A stretch of 64,000 bases of DNA, taken from contig NZ_CP086727.1 in NCBI RefSeq assembly GCF_020906275.1, positions 1,116,001 to 1,180,000 of the forward strand, written 5' to 3'. The notes under the pieces were generated by a model. It was not told the origin of the DNA and did not search any database. It was given only the letters and a program-made list of their open reading frames with translations. Each line of letters starts with the position of its first letter. Position 1 is the stretch's first letter. Origin of the DNA: Parasphingorhabdus litoris DSM 22379 (lineage in GTDB: Bacteria; Pseudomonadota; Alphaproteobacteria; Sphingomonadales; Sphingomonadaceae). The position numbers were made by a program, and so were the translations under genes. Positions 16,508 to 26,261 of the stretch are shown here, one piece after another.

Positions 16508-16981
16508 TCAAGTAAAATGGTTAAAATATCGTTCGCTAATAATCCAAAGCCCCGCAAATGAGATGGCGACTCCATACGGGACCTTTACTGGACCCTCAGT
16601 TTTTTGGATTTTCTTAGCTGTTATCATTAACAGCGTGAGCACGCCGCCAGCGATCGACATGACGACGAGCATCTGGATTAACGGGAGCCAATGGAGCCAC
16701 AACGCAATGGCTGTCAGGAGTTTGACGTCCCCGCCGCCCATCGCGCCGATCGCAAACATTCCGGCAAATATGGTAAACACAACCGTAGCGATGCCGATTT
16801 GCCACACCATGTCGGGCCAGAAAGACATGCCGCTGGCGATCCAATATATTGGCGCGCCCAGCGCAATGGCCAGATTCAGCTTATTCGAAATATGACGACT
16901 CTTGATATCGGTAATGGCTGCCACAATCAGTGCAATTGCCAAGCCGCCCCAGAGCAAGTAGATGAGATGTTCCCCGTTCAT
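16508..16981 (-). CDS. cpaA: Tad prepilin peptidase CpaA (TadV type)
   Basis: The product has 157 residues if it starts at the ATG at 16981 (MNGEHLIYLLWGGLAIAL); a longer frame upstream gives an unlikely basic leader. It is an A24-type aspartic peptidase with the two catalytic Asp residues in AAITDIKSRHISN and AMGGGDVKLLTAIAL, and about five membrane helices. It cleaves the leader of Flp pilin. It is the first gene of the operon seen here; no flp pilin gene lies upstream, where a divergent hydrolase gene begins instead. Confidence 0.93.
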   Translation of the reverse strand: MNGEHLIYLLWGGLAIALIVAAITDIKSRHISNKLNLAIALGAPIYWIASGMSFWPDMVWQIGIATVVFTIFAGMFAIGAMGGGDVKLLTAIALWLHWLPLIQMLVVMSIAGGVLTLLMITAKKIQKTEGPVKVPYGVAISFAGLWIISERYFNHFT

Positions 16982-17042
16982 GGGAAACAGCTTTAAGAAA
17001 AATGCCTTACCAAAAAGTAACCATAGTGACCGGAGCCCGTTT

Positions 17043-18005
17043 TTGAGTCGATCAAATCCGCCTTTATTTGATCGACGTTCCATCCCGAAAGATGCCAAAG
17101 AGCTGGAATGGCATGCGCCAGATGGTTGGAGCATGCGGCAATTTGATTGGACACAGTCGTGTGAAGAAAGTCGCGGCTCGATATTGTTTATGACCGGTCG
17201 GGCTGATTTCTACGAAAAATATCTTGAGACTTTTAACGATTATCACGCAGCAGGATGGAATGTGACATCGCCCGATTGGCGAGGCCAGGGCGGTTCTGGC
17301 CGCTGTGGTCCGCATCCGCATGTCGGCCATATTGAAGATTTCGCAATCTGGGTCGATGATCTGCGCGCTTTTTATAGCGATTGGCGGGCCAGTCATCCAG
17401 GCCCCCATATAGTGGTTGCCCACAGCATGGGTGGCCATCTGGTTGCCCGGGCGCTGGCAGAACAGCGTATTCATCCTGACGCCGTGATATTGAGTGCACC
17501 GATGCTGGCACCGGCTGGTGGGGGAATGCCGGAATGGGCGGCCTATTTTCTATCCAAGATTATATGCGCTTTCGGCAGAGAAAAGCGCCGCGCCTGGAAG
17601 GTCAGCGAAAAACCGCTTGAGCCAGAAGTTTTGCGACAGGGTTTGTTAACGCACGATGCCGATCGTTACTCGGACGAGTTTTTCTGGTTTGCAGAGCGGC
17701 CATTTGTTCGATTGGGGCCAGCCAGTTGGCGCTGGGTTGAACGGGCCTATGCATCGACGCGGCAACTGAGGGAGCGAAAACATCTGGAGGCGGTCGATAC
17801 TCCAATATTGATACTTGCTACCGCGACGGATGAGCTGGTCGACCATATGACGATTGAACGGGCGGTGCATCTTTTGCCGCGGGCCGAAATGAAACTATTT
17901 GGCAAAGAATGTGCCCATGAAATTTATCGGGAAGCTGACCCGGTGCGTAATGAAGCCTTGCAGGCAAGCTTTGAATTTCTAGATAGGGTGGTCCCGCTGC
18001 AGTGA
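17043..18005 (+). CDS. Alpha/beta hydrolase (serine aminopeptidase S33 / lysophospholipase type)
   Basis: The product is about 320 residues. The nucleophile elbow is HSMGG (in IVVAHSMGGHLVARAL); TDELVD gives the likely Asp, and ECAHEIYRE the His. RADFYEKYLETFNDYHAAGW and DWRGQGGSG fit the PldB/monoglyceride-lipase-like family. The start is uncertain. A TTG at 17043 has a GGAG upstream and leaves a gap to the divergent cpaA; ATGs at 16980 and 16962 would lie against or inside cpaA. Substrate probably a lipid ester, not proven. Confidence 0.82.
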   Translation: MSRSNPPLFDRRSIPKDAKELEWHAPDGWSMRQFDWTQSCEESRGSILFMTGRADFYEKYLETFNDYHAAGWNVTSPDWRGQGGSGRCGPHPHVGHIEDFAIWVDDLRAFYSDWRASHPGPHIVVAHSMGGHLVARALAEQRIHPDAVILSAPMLAPAGGGMPEWAAYFLSKIICAFGREKRRAWKVSEKPLEPEVLRQGLLTHDADRYSDEFFWFAERPFVRLGPASWRWVERAYASTRQLRERKHLEAVDTPILILATATDELVDHMTIERAVHLLPRAEMKLFGKECAHEIYREADPVRNEALQASFEFLDRVVPLQ

Positions 18006-18017
18006 GACTTTTTCCTG

Positions 18018-19136
18018 ATGAACCAATATGATGTCGCAATAATCGGAGCCGGCATAGCTGGGGCAAGTATTGCGTCGGAAATAGCTGATCAGCGCTCGGT
18101 GATCATGCTGGAGGCAGAAGACCAGCCCGGCTACCACAGTACGGGTCGTTCTGCCGCCTTTTGGACCGAGACTTATGGCGGTCCGCAAGTGCAACCGTTG
18201 ACGACTGCGTCTTTTGGATTTTTGAATGACCCTGATCCCGCATTTTCCGAAACCGCTTTTCTGGTCAAGCGCCGAGCGGTAAATATCGGTCGATCTGACG
18301 AACAACACCTAGTGGATCAGTTTATCGCTGAATTTGCAGAGAGTGGGGTAGCGATGTCGCCCTGGACCAGAGACGAGATTGATCCAGTTGTTCCCTATTT
18401 GAAGCCCGAGTGGGATCGCGCAGTATATGAACCAGATTGCTGCGATATTGATGTGGGCGGCCTCCACATGGCCTATTTGCGCGATGCAAAACGCAAGGGC
18501 GCAACGCTGCAATGCCGAATGCGGGTAGAGAATATCGAGCGACAGGGTGGCCTATGGGCCATCCATTGCGGCGGCGATGTAATATTTGCCAAGCAGATCA
18601 TCAACGCCGCGGGTGCTTGGGCGGCGGATATCGCGGCGCTTGCCGGGGCATTGCCTATCTCGATTCAACCTATGCGCAGGACGATGGTGCAATTGCAAAC
18701 CGATCCCGCCTCTTCAGCAGATATGCCGCTAGTGGTAGCGCTGGATGGCAGTTTCTACTTCAAACCAGAAGCAGGGGGCAGCTATTGGCTAAGCCCGCAT
18801 GATGAAACGCCCGTACCGGCCTCAGATGTCGCGCCGGAGGAATGGGACGTTGCTGTAGCGATTGACCGGTTTCAGTCCGTGTTGGATGTTGAAATTCGAA
18901 CGGTGAACCGCAAATGGGCCGGTCTGCGCAGTTTCGCACCCGATCGTTTGCCGGTTTACGGATTTGATCCCAAGCAACCTGATTTCTTCTGGTTTGCAGG
19001 GCAAGGCGGCTTTGGTATTCAAACTGCGCCGGCAGCAGCCAAATTGGCCCGCTCTCTTTTTCTGGATACAGAGCGCGCACCATCGGTGCAATCGCTTGAT
19101 GCGGCCCTATATCAGCCCGATAGATTTCTGCTCTAG
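18018..19136 (+). CDS. FAD-dependent oxidoreductase of the D-amino-acid oxidase (DAO) family
   Basis: The protein has 372 residues. The N-terminal FAD-binding motif is VAIIGAGIAGASIASEIA, followed by YHSTGRSAAFWTETYGGPQV near the flavin. The C-terminal part has KWAGLRSFAPDRLPVYG and FFWFAGQGGFGIQTAPAAAK, the closing FAD contact of glycine/D-amino-acid oxidases. It oxidises an amine or 2-hydroxy acid; the exact substrate cannot be read from sequence. It starts 12 bases after the hydrolase gene and is probably co-transcribed. Confidence 0.85.
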   Translation: MNQYDVAIIGAGIAGASIASEIADQRSVIMLEAEDQPGYHSTGRSAAFWTETYGGPQVQPLTTASFGFLNDPDPAFSETAFLVKRRAVNIGRSDEQHLVDQFIAEFAESGVAMSPWTRDEIDPVVPYLKPEWDRAVYEPDCCDIDVGGLHMAYLRDAKRKGATLQCRMRVENIERQGGLWAIHCGGDVIFAKQIINAAGAWAADIAALAGALPISIQPMRRTMVQLQTDPASSADMPLVVALDGSFYFKPEAGGSYWLSPHDETPVPASDVAPEEWDVAVAIDRFQSVLDVEIRTVNRKWAGLRSFAPDRLPVYGFDPKQPDFFWFAGQGGFGIQTAPAAAKLARSLFLDTERAPSVQSLDAALYQPDRFLL

Positions 19137-19244
19137 GCGGTTTTACATATTTCCCGTTGCGTTCAGCGTTTTAAGGCGCAATAAATCACAAGTCCGATGG
19201 GGACCGACAAAGGCCAGCATAGGCCGAAAAAGGAGTGAGAAAAT

Positions 19245-19421
19245 ATGGCGCATAAATTTGAAATTTATAAGGATAAAAAAGGCGAGTTCCGGGTACGCTT
19301 TAAACACAATAGCGAAATCATGTTCTCGACCGAGGGATATAAGAGCAAATCCAGCGCCAAAAATGCGATCGCTTCCATCATTAAAAATGGCCCGGGCGCT
19401 GAGGTCGAAGATAATAGCTAA
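19245..19421 (+). CDS. Small YegP-like protein (DUF1508)
   Basis: The product is only 58 residues: MAHKFEIYKDKKGEFRVRF, then a second strand set with STEGYKSKSSAKNAIASI and an acidic end GAEVEDNS. This is one copy of the DUF1508/YegP beta-alpha unit, which is often duplicated in longer homologues. A good ribosome binding site (AGGAG) lies about nine bases upstream. The function of the family is not established. It stands alone between the oxidase gene and the converging rnhA. Confidence 0.85.
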   Translation: MAHKFEIYKDKKGEFRVRFKHNSEIMFSTEGYKSKSSAKNAIASIIKNGPGAEVEDNS

Positions 19422-19449
19422 GGCAGCGTAAGCTACAATATGGATTTAA

Positions 19450-19479
19450 GCGTTATCCCCGCTCAGGCTGGGATAACGC
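19450..19479. terminator. Perfect 10-base-pair hairpin between converging genes
   Basis: GCGTTATCCC (19450-19459) pairs perfectly with GGGATAACGC (19470-19479) around a 10-base loop. It lies between the end of the YegP-like gene (plus strand) and the end of rnhA (minus strand). It lacks a T-run, so it may be a terminator, an mRNA-end stabiliser or an intergenic palindromic repeat. Confidence 0.6.
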
Positions 19480-19489
19480 CTATGGCCTC

Positions 19490-19942
19490 TTAGCGGCCCG
19501 CAGCCACATTAAGCGCTGCATCACTTGCCAGCATGTCGGCGCGTTCATTATCGGCGTCGCCCGCATGGCCCTTTACCCAATGCCATTCGATATCGTGGCG
19601 TTTGACCGCCTCAAGCAGGTCTTGCCACAGGTCGGCATTTTTAACAGGCTTTTTGGCCGCTGTACGCCACCCGTTTTTCTGCCAGTTAAACACCCATTGG
19701 GTAATGCCATCTTTTACATAAGTGCTGTCAATCGACAGCCTGACTTTACAAGGCCGCTTGAGCGTGTTGAGCGCTTCAATCGCTGCCCTCAGCTCCATTC
19801 GGTTGTTGGTTGTTTCCGGCTCACCACCCGAGATTTCCTTCTCTTTGTCGCCATAGCGGATTAACGCACCCCAGCCTCCGGGGCCGGGATTGCCCTTGCA
19901 CGCGCCATCGGTTGCGATTTCGACATAAGAAAGATCGCTCAT
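19490..19942 (-). CDS. rnhA: Ribonuclease HI
   Basis: The protein has 150 residues. The four acidic catalytic residues are present: Asp12 ([18 protein letters not shown]), Glu50 ([13 protein letters not shown]), Asp72 ([12 protein letters not shown]) and Asp136 ([12 protein letters not shown]), with the helper His126 in VKGHAGD. It cuts the RNA strand of RNA-DNA hybrids during replication and R-loop removal. The start overlaps the thrB stop by four bases, making a coupled ispH-thrB-rnhA operon. Confidence 0.97.
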   Translation of the reverse strand: MSDLSYVEIATDGACKGNPGPGGWGALIRYGDKEKEISGGEPETTNNRMELRAAIEALNTLKRPCKVRLSIDSTYVKDGITQWVFNWQKNGWRTAAKKPVKNADLWQDLLEAVKRHDIEWHWVKGHAGDADNERADMLASDAALNVAAGR

Positions 19943-20898
19943 CTGTTAAAAATATCCGGGTTGTTTTGATAGAAGGTCAAGCGTTTCAGAAAAGCTGTCG
20001 GGTCCTTGCGGGTGACCAACGCATCGGCTGGGGTGTTGATCCAGTCATAGGCGCGGGTGAGCATGAAGCGTAGCGACGCACCGCGTGCGAGAATTGGCAA
20101 GGCCGCGCATTCTTGGGTACTTAATGCAAATGTCTCGAGATAGCCGCGCATCAACGCGGTGGAAACATTGGCATCAAACTGACTGCCATCGTCGGAGAAG
20201 CACCATGCGGAATGTGTAACGGCGAGATCATAGGCTCGGACGTCGGTGCAGGAAAAATAAAAGTCGATCAGGCCAGTAACCTGATCATCAAGCATCAGCA
20301 CATTGTCAGGAAACAGATCAGCGTGAATCACAGATTGAGGAAGGTCATCCGGCCAATGGGCGTCAAGGTGATCCAATTCGCTTTCGACCAGATCATGTAA
20401 GCCTGACGCAATCGCATCCAATTCGTCGGGGCCGCAATCTTTAGCCAGCTGCCGCCATGTATCATGGTTCATGCTGTTGGGCCGGGTACCCGTAAAATCC
20501 TTGAGTGCTTCATGCATATCGCCAAGGGCGCGTCCCGTCGCCTCGGCCTGCGCGGCGGTTGGGACCGTGACCGAAATTCCAGGCAGAAACTTTATAAGAC
20601 AAGCGGATCGTCCGCATAATTCCTGGATTTTGACATTATTCCGATCAGCAATCATTGGCGGAACAGGGCAATTTTTTGCTGCAAGATGGTCCAGCATTGC
20701 AATGAAGAATGGCAAGTCATCTGGATCAACACGCTTTTCGTAAAGCGTCAAAATGAAACGATCTTGCGTAGTTTCGATCAGATAGTTGCTATTTTCAACG
20801 CCCTCGGCAATCCCTTTCGCGGAGACTAATGTGCCGACATCAAAACGGGTCAGGAAAGCATCAATCTGTTCTGCGCTAACCTTGGTATAAACGGCCAT
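19939..20898 (-). CDS. thrB: Homoserine kinase, APH-fold type
   Basis: The protein has 319 residues. It is the aminoglycoside-phosphotransferase-like ThrB used by many proteobacteria, not the GHMP type. [20 protein letters not shown] is the N-lobe lysine region, [13 protein letters not shown] carries the catalytic Asp and Asn, and GLIDFYFSC the metal-binding Asp. It phosphorylates homoserine in threonine synthesis. It starts on the last base of ispH and overlaps rnhA by four bases. Confidence 0.93.
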   Translation of the reverse strand: MAVYTKVSAEQIDAFLTRFDVGTLVSAKGIAEGVENSNYLIETTQDRFILTLYEKRVDPDDLPFFIAMLDHLAAKNCPVPPMIADRNNVKIQELCGRSACLIKFLPGISVTVPTAAQAEATGRALGDMHEALKDFTGTRPNSMNHDTWRQLAKDCGPDELDAIASGLHDLVESELDHLDAHWPDDLPQSVIHADLFPDNVLMLDDQVTGLIDFYFSCTDVRAYDLAVTHSAWCFSDDGSQFDANVSTALMRGYLETFALSTQECAALPILARGASLRFMLTRAYDWINTPADALVTRKDPTAFLKRLTFYQNNPDIFNR

Positions 20899-21857
20899 CA
20901 GGCAGCTTCGAGCCCGCGCGGGAGTTTGAATACCATGCGTTCGTCGGCCGTTTCTATTTTCTGTTCGTCGATCACATAACGCTCTTCGAGCCGATTAACG
21001 ACCTCACGCACCAATATTTCTGGTGCCGACGCCCCGGCGGTCAGACCCAAGGTGCCAACGCCTTCCATCCAGGCCATATCAATTTCATCGGCGCGCTGGA
21101 TTAGATAGGAATCTGTTCCTTCGCGCTCTGCTACTTCCACCAGTCGCAAGCTGTTGGAACTGTTCGGGGCACCAATAACGAGCACAAGATCGCAAGACTT
21201 CGCAATGCTTTTGACGGCTTCTTGCCGGTTTGACGTAGCGTAGCAAATATCTTCGCCTTTTGGGCCGACAATGGACGGGAAGCGGGCCTGCAGGGCTTCA
21301 ACAATCGCTCTGGTGTCATCGACAGACAGAGTCGTTTGAGTCAGGAATGATAATTTTTCGGGATCATCAGGGTTGAGTGCGGCGACATCTTCCACCGTTT
21401 CAACCAATGTCATCATGCCCTCGTCGACCTGACCGAATGTGCCGATAACCTCGGGGTGATTCTCGTGACCAACAAAGATAATATGGCGTCCGGCTTCCAC
21501 CTGGCGTTCAGCCTGTCGATGCACTTTCGACACCAGTGGACATGTGGCGTCGAGATATTCGAGACCACGTTCTTCGGCTTTATGAGGCACTGCCTTGGGA
21601 ACTCCATGGGCGGAAAACACCACAGGAACGCCATCGGGAACTTCATCCAGTTCCTCTACAAATACCGCGCCCAGCTTCTTCAATTCATCGACAACATAGC
21701 GATTATGGACGATTTCGTGGCGAACATAGACCGGTGCACCATATTTTTCGATCGCCAGTTCGACAATTTTTATCGCCCGATCCACGCCCGCACAAAAGCC
21801 GCGCGGGGCGGCTACAAGCAAGCTTATGCGGGGTTTTTCTGATTTCTGCTGATTCAT
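20898..21857 (-). CDS. ispH: 4-hydroxy-3-methylbut-2-enyl diphosphate reductase
   Basis: The protein has 319 residues, starting at the ATG at 21857 ([17 protein letters not shown]); an ATG 24 bases upstream is less likely. The three iron-sulfur Cys residues are in [13 protein letters not shown] (Cys22), [12 protein letters not shown] and [23 protein letters not shown] and [12 protein letters not shown] are other signatures. It makes isopentenyl and dimethylallyl diphosphate in the last step of the MEP pathway. It heads the ispH-thrB-rnhA operon. Confidence 0.97.
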   Translation of the reverse strand: MNQQKSEKPRISLLVAAPRGFCAGVDRAIKIVELAIEKYGAPVYVRHEIVHNRYVVDELKKLGAVFVEELDEVPDGVPVVFSAHGVPKAVPHKAEERGLEYLDATCPLVSKVHRQAERQVEAGRHIIFVGHENHPEVIGTFGQVDEGMMTLVETVEDVAALNPDDPEKLSFLTQTTLSVDDTRAIVEALQARFPSIVGPKGEDICYATSNRQEAVKSIAKSCDLVLVIGAPNSSNSLRLVEVAEREGTDSYLIQRADEIDMAWMEGVGTLGLTAGASAPEILVREVVNRLEERYVIDEQKIETADERMVFKLPRGLEAA

Positions 21858-21943
21858 AATCAAAGCCTTAGTGAAAAACATGAGCGGCGAAAAGCCCGTC
21901 TGTTCATCCTATGGATGGTTGCGTGCTTCTAAAGGCATAGATA

Positions 21944-21959
21944 AGGGTTTCCAAACCCT
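21944..21959. promoter_or_regulatory. 16-base palindrome between divergent genes
   Basis: AGGGTTT and AAACCCT are perfect inverted 7-base arms separated by CC. It lies in the 157-base gap between ispH (minus strand) and the lipoprotein gene starting at 22015. The geometry suits a dimeric DNA-binding protein, but no regulator is known and chance is possible. Confidence 0.25.
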
Positions 21960-22014
21960 GAACAAGGACGCAGATCATATCTGTGTAAAATGGGACCAAA
22001 GGCAAGGAACAGGC

Positions 22015-22674
22015 ATGATATTCAAAGGGCGTTTCAACAAACTGCTATTGACGGGTGTAACGGTTTTGGCACTGGCGGGCTGCGCCAGAGATGGCGAGCT
22101 GGATATCAGTTCCGGTGTGGGCGTCAGCGTAACACGCACCGGTTGCCCGGCTGTTGCTGTGCCCGACCATACGGGGGACATTACGGTTTTTGATCCTGTG
22201 GGCAGCACCGATGCCAATGCAATTGATGTTGTCGCTAACATCACTAACCTCCGCTCGACCTGTAACAGTGAAGGCGCCCGGATCTACACCGAAGCAACAT
22301 TTGATGTGTATGCGCTCCGTTCTCGCCCGGAAGGCACGCGGACGGTTACAGTTCCTTATTTTTCTACTGTTGTGCAAGGCGGTACCGCTGTTGTTGCCAA
22401 GCGCGTCAAAAATGTAACCCTGACATTTGCTGATGGCCAATATCGAGCTTCCGCTTCCGGCAAAGCAGGTTCCTATGTTGATGCAGCGGCCGCGCGCTTG
22501 CCGGAAGATGTGATTGAAAGAATCACACGCCGCCGCAAACCTGGAGATCCAGATGCTGCGTTGGACCCGTTGGCCGATCCGGCGGTACGTGCGGCAGTTG
22601 CGCGATCAACTTTTGAGCTGTTGATCGGATTTCAGCTGACCCCGGAACAGCTGCAATATAACGCGACCCGATAA
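22015..22674 (+). CDS. Putative lipoprotein, unknown function
   Basis: The product has 219 residues, starting at the ATG at 22015, which gives a lipoprotein signal (NKLLLTGVTVLALAGC, lipobox LAGC). A longer frame upstream would bury this signal, so it was rejected. The mature part has a beta-rich middle (about 50-160) with two Cys residues, and then a charged helix ending in DVIERITRRRKPGDPDAALD. I recognise no named domain. It is monocistronic and divergent from ispH, with argS 73 bases downstream. Confidence 0.75.
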   Translation: MIFKGRFNKLLLTGVTVLALAGCARDGELDISSGVGVSVTRTGCPAVAVPDHTGDITVFDPVGSTDANAIDVVANITNLRSTCNSEGARIYTEATFDVYALRSRPEGTRTVTVPYFSTVVQGGTAVVAKRVKNVTLTFADGQYRASASGKAGSYVDAAAARLPEDVIERITRRRKPGDPDAALDPLADPAVRAAVARSTFELLIGFQLTPEQLQYNATR

Positions 22675-22747
22675 GATTTTCTGGTTATATTTGTGTTTGG
22701 CTCGGCAGGTCCGGGCGCAATAGTCTATTGAAAATTGGGGTAAAACC

Positions 22748-24472
22748 ATGCTGTTCGATATTTTTCAGCACCATATAAACAAAGCTCTCGATGAATTGGT
22801 GGCGAGCGGTGATCTGCCAGCTGACCTCGATCGCAAAAATGTGACGCTGGAGCCACCGCGTGATCCTTCGCATGGTGATCTGTCAACCAATGCTGCGATG
22901 GTATTGTCTAAAGCCGCTGGCGCAAAGCCGCGCGATCTGGCGGAAAAGATCGTCGTCAAACTGTCGGCGCTGGATGACGTGAAGGCCGCAGAGATGGCTG
23001 GACCTGGTTTCATCAATCTGCGTGTGAGTGACGCTGTTCTCCTGACCGAATTGAAAGAAATTGCCGCCTTGGGCGCTGATTATGGCCGTTCGACGAAGGG
23101 GCAGGGCGTTACCGTGAATGTAGAATATGTCTCGGCCAACCCGACGGGCCCTATGCATATGGGCCATTGCCGCGGTGCAGTTGTCGGCGATGCTTTGGCC
23201 GATTTGCTCGAATTTATCGGGCATAAAGTGATCCGCGAATATTATGTGAATGACGCGGGCGCGCAGGTCGATATCCTCGCGGAATCTGTCCATATTCGCT
23301 ATCGTGAAGCGCTTGGCGAGACGATATTGGCCATTCCCGAAGGCCTTTATCCCGGCGACTATCTAAAGCCGGTGGGTTGGGCCTTGGCGCAGCAATTTGG
23401 CGATCAATATGTAGATGCGCCGATTGATGACTGGTTGCCGATTTTCCGTAAAGCGGCTGTCGCTGGCATGATGGATATGATCCGGGCAGACCTTGCGTTG
23501 CTCGGCATCGAACATGATGTTTTTTCATCCGAAGCGGAATTGCATGAAGCGGGCAAGGCCGATGCGGCGGAGGCGGAATTGCGTTCCCGTGATCTGGTCT
23601 ATGACGGCGTGCTGGAAAAGCCCAAGGGCAAGACGATTGATGACTGGGAAGCGGTCGAATTGCCGTTGTTCCGCTCGACAAAATATGGTGATGACCAGGA
23701 TCGGCCGATTAAGAAGTCAAATGGTCGGTGGACCTATTTTGGCGGCGATCTCGCTTATCATTTCCAAAAAGCCCAAAGTGCAGATGAACTTATCGATATT
23801 TGGGGTGCCGATCATGCAGGCACGGTAAAGCGGATAAAGGCGGCCGTTGCGGCGCTCACCGAAGGCAAGACCAAGTTTGATGTCAAACTGGTCCAAATGG
23901 TTCGGCTGTTGCGCGATGGTGAGCCTGAAAAAATGTCCAAGCGGTCCGGAAACTTTGTCACCATTGCTGATATGGTCGACGAAGTTGGCAAAGATGCTGT
24001 GCGTTTTACCATGCTGACCCGCAAAGCGGACGCGCAAATGGATTTCGATTTTGCCAAAGTGACAGAAGCGTCTCGCGATAATCCGGTCTTTTATGTGCAA
24101 TATGCCCATGCTCGTATTCAGTCGACCTTGCGCAAGGCGGCTGCGGAAGAGGATATGCACCCTTCCGACGAGCATCTCGACAAGTTGGGCGCGGAAGAAC
24201 TGGATCTTATCAAGCAAGCCGCCCAATTCCCGCGGATAGTCGAATCGGCTGCTGCAAACCGGGAACCGCATCGGGTTGCCTTTTACCTGAACGATCTGGC
24301 TGCGGCGTTTCATGCCTTTTGGAATATGGGCAATGACCGGCCAGAAATGCGGATCATCATGGTTAATGACCCTGCCATGACGTCCGCTAGGCTTTTCTTA
24401 GCTAAATATTTAGGGCAAGTAATTAAGAACGGTCTCGCGCTGATGGGGGTTAGCGCCGCTGACAAAATGTGA
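22748..24472 (+). CDS. argS: Arginyl-tRNA synthetase
   Basis: The protein has 574 residues. There is an N-terminal Arg-tRNA-synthetase domain (about 1-90), then the class I catalytic fold with the HIGH-type motif in ANPTGPMHMGHCRGA and the KMSKS-type motif KMSKRSGN, then the DALR anticodon-binding domain (PVFYVQYAHARIQS onward). It charges tRNA-Arg. It begins the alphaproteobacterial argS-SPOR-nagZ-scpA-scpB-tatABC block; the dgt gene often found before it lies at 60101 here. Confidence 0.98.
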   Translation: MLFDIFQHHINKALDELVASGDLPADLDRKNVTLEPPRDPSHGDLSTNAAMVLSKAAGAKPRDLAEKIVVKLSALDDVKAAEMAGPGFINLRVSDAVLLTELKEIAALGADYGRSTKGQGVTVNVEYVSANPTGPMHMGHCRGAVVGDALADLLEFIGHKVIREYYVNDAGAQVDILAESVHIRYREALGETILAIPEGLYPGDYLKPVGWALAQQFGDQYVDAPIDDWLPIFRKAAVAGMMDMIRADLALLGIEHDVFSSEAELHEAGKADAAEAELRSRDLVYDGVLEKPKGKTIDDWEAVELPLFRSTKYGDDQDRPIKKSNGRWTYFGGDLAYHFQKAQSADELIDIWGADHAGTVKRIKAAVAALTEGKTKFDVKLVQMVRLLRDGEPEKMSKRSGNFVTIADMVDEVGKDAVRFTMLTRKADAQMDFDFAKVTEASRDNPVFYVQYAHARIQSTLRKAAAEEDMHPSDEHLDKLGAEELDLIKQAAQFPRIVESAAANREPHRVAFYLNDLAAAFHAFWNMGNDRPEMRIIMVNDPAMTSARLFLAKYLGQVIKNGLALMGVSAADKM

Positions 24473-24501
24473 GCGTTTGAGAATTACTGTGGGGTTTGAG
24501 A

Positions 24502-25131
24502 ATGTCTGATGTGAATAGCGATAGCCTGGATCTGGACGATGATAATCGTCTGCCCTGGCTTGAATCTGCTGAGGATTATGAGGGGGAGGATGAATATTCT
24601 CCCATTCGTGTCGCGTTGTTCATTGGTCTCGCGATTGCGTTGCTTGCTGCCATCGTTGGCGGGATCTACTGGATGCAAAATCGTGATGCTGGTGGATTGA
24701 GCGGCGACGGTACGCTGATCGCCGCGCAAGAGGGCGACTATAAGGTGCGCCCTGATGATCCGCAGGCCAAGCAATTTGAAGGCGAAGGTGATGCCAGTTT
24801 TGCGGCCAGTCAGGGGCAGGAAACACCAGGAAAGCTGGGAACAGCTCCTCCGGTCGAAGCACCAATTAGAAAGACTGTGCCAACAGCACCGGGCAGCGCC
24901 ATGATCCAGCTGGGTGCCTTTAGCTCTGCGTCGCAGGCCGACCGTGCCTGGTCCGGCTTCGCACGGCGTTTTGCCGATATTGATGCTTTGCCGAAGAAAA
25001 TCGTTCAGGGCACGGTTGAAGGCGGGACAATTTATCGCCTGAATGCGGTAGCTCCTGATGTTTCGGCAGCGCAAAAAGTGTGCAACGGCCTGAAAGCGGC
25101 TGGTGAAAGCTGCATAGTCGTTCCCCAATAG
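24502..25131 (+). CDS. SPOR-domain membrane protein
   Basis: The product has 209 residues, from the ATG at 24502 (a TTG two codons earlier is less likely). An acidic cytoplasmic N-terminus (about 1-38) precedes one membrane helix, RVALFIGLAIALLAAIVGGI, a Pro/Gln-rich periplasmic linker, and a C-terminal SPOR domain (AMIQLGAFSSASQADRAWSG to ESCIVVPQ). SPOR domains bind denuded glycan strands at the septum, so this is likely a divisome accessory protein. The next gene, nagZ, also acts on peptidoglycan fragments. Confidence 0.88.
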   Translation: MSDVNSDSLDLDDDNRLPWLESAEDYEGEDEYSPIRVALFIGLAIALLAAIVGGIYWMQNRDAGGLSGDGTLIAAQEGDYKVRPDDPQAKQFEGEGDASFAASQGQETPGKLGTAPPVEAPIRKTVPTAPGSAMIQLGAFSSASQADRAWSGFARRFADIDALPKKIVQGTVEGGTIYRLNAVAPDVSAAQKVCNGLKAAGESCIVVPQ

Positions 25132-25253
25132 GGACGAAAAGCCGTAAGAATAGGGGAAGCGCTGTGGATAACGGCGCTTTCCGCTTTACCGCTCTGCCAA
25201 ACATGCGCATGATGCCAAGTGGTATTTTGTGCGGGATTGGGTAGAGTTAGATC

Positions 25254-26261
25254 ATGACACCAGCAGTTTTTGGCATGTCGGGGCTAAGCTTAACGTCTGA
25301 CGAAAAGGCGTTTTTTAAAGAATCTGATCCTGCCGGATATATTATCTTTGGCCGAAATATCGAAAGCAAGCAGCAGTTACGGGCGCTGACCGATGAGCTT
25401 CGCGCTCTACATGGCCGCGATGATGTCGCTATCTTGATCGATCAGGAAGGCGGCCGTGTCGCCCGAATGCAGGAGCCGATCTGGCCAAAATTTCCGGCGG
25501 GCGAAGTGTTTGACAAGCTTTATGATATTGCTCCAGCCACTGCAATCGAGGCGGCGCGGCTCAATGCACAGGCCATTGCAACCAGTCTGAACGAAGTCGG
25601 TATCACAGTCGACTGCCTGCCACTGCTGGATGTCCGCCAGCCGGATGCGGATAATGTTATCGGTGACCGAGCATTGGGTAGCGAGCCCATGCGGGTGGCG
25701 GCACTGGGCCGCGCAATATTGGACGGGCTGCAACGCGGCGGCGTGGTCGGTGTGGTCAAACATATGCCAGGTCATGGCCGGACCAGCGTGGATACGCACA
25801 AAGCATTGCCTACCGTAACGGCCAGCGAGGACGAACTGGAAACAGATTTGGCGCCGTTCAAGACGTTAAAAGATGCGCCTATGGGCATGACGGGCCATTT
25901 GCTGTTCACGGCCTGGGATACGGAGGTGCCCTCAACGCTTTCTAAAACGGTGATTCAAGATATTATTCGCGGGAAAATAGGCTTTGATGGCCTGCTGTTC
26001 ACCGATGATCTCGATATGGAAGCCTTGTCTGGTACTGTGCCAGAGCGCGCCGTTCGGGCGCAACAGGCGGGTTGCGATATCGCGCTGAACTGCTGGGCTA
26101 AGATGGATGATATGACCGGCATTGCGGAGGGTCTGGCCGAAATGAGCGCAAAAGCCAGGCAGCGGCTGGATGATGCCATGGCGACTATCGCCGAAACCCG
26201 TGAGGGCCCGGATATGGAAGAGCTGGTGGCCCGGCGCGATGAATTGATGGCAGCGGCCTGA
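25254..26261 (+). CDS. nagZ: Beta-N-acetylhexosaminidase (muropeptide recycling)
   Basis: The protein has 335 residues of glycoside hydrolase family 3. ILIDQEGGRVARMQ and KHMPGHGRTSVDTHKALP carry the substrate-binding residues and the catalytic loop with its Asp/His pair. GLLFTDDLDMEALSG supplies the nucleophile Asp. It removes N-acetylglucosamine from cell-wall fragments in the cytoplasm. The scpA start shares one base with its stop, so translation is coupled. Confidence 0.95.
   Translation: MTPAVFGMSGLSLTSDEKAFFKESDPAGYIIFGRNIESKQQLRALTDELRALHGRDDVAILIDQEGGRVARMQEPIWPKFPAGEVFDKLYDIAPATAIEAARLNAQAIATSLNEVGITVDCLPLLDVRQPDADNVIGDRALGSEPMRVAALGRAILDGLQRGGVVGVVKHMPGHGRTSVDTHKALPTVTASEDELETDLAPFKTLKDAPMGMTGHLLFTAWDTEVPSTLSKTVIQDIIRGKIGFDGLLFTDDLDMEALSGTVPERAVRAQQAGCDIALNCWAKMDDMTGIAEGLAEMSAKARQRLDDAMATIAETREGPDMEELVARRDELMAAA

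Noticed and set aside
25150..25195. Possible terminator after the SPOR gene
   Set aside because: The stem AAGCGC/GCGCTT is short and bulged and has no T-run, so support is too weak to list.
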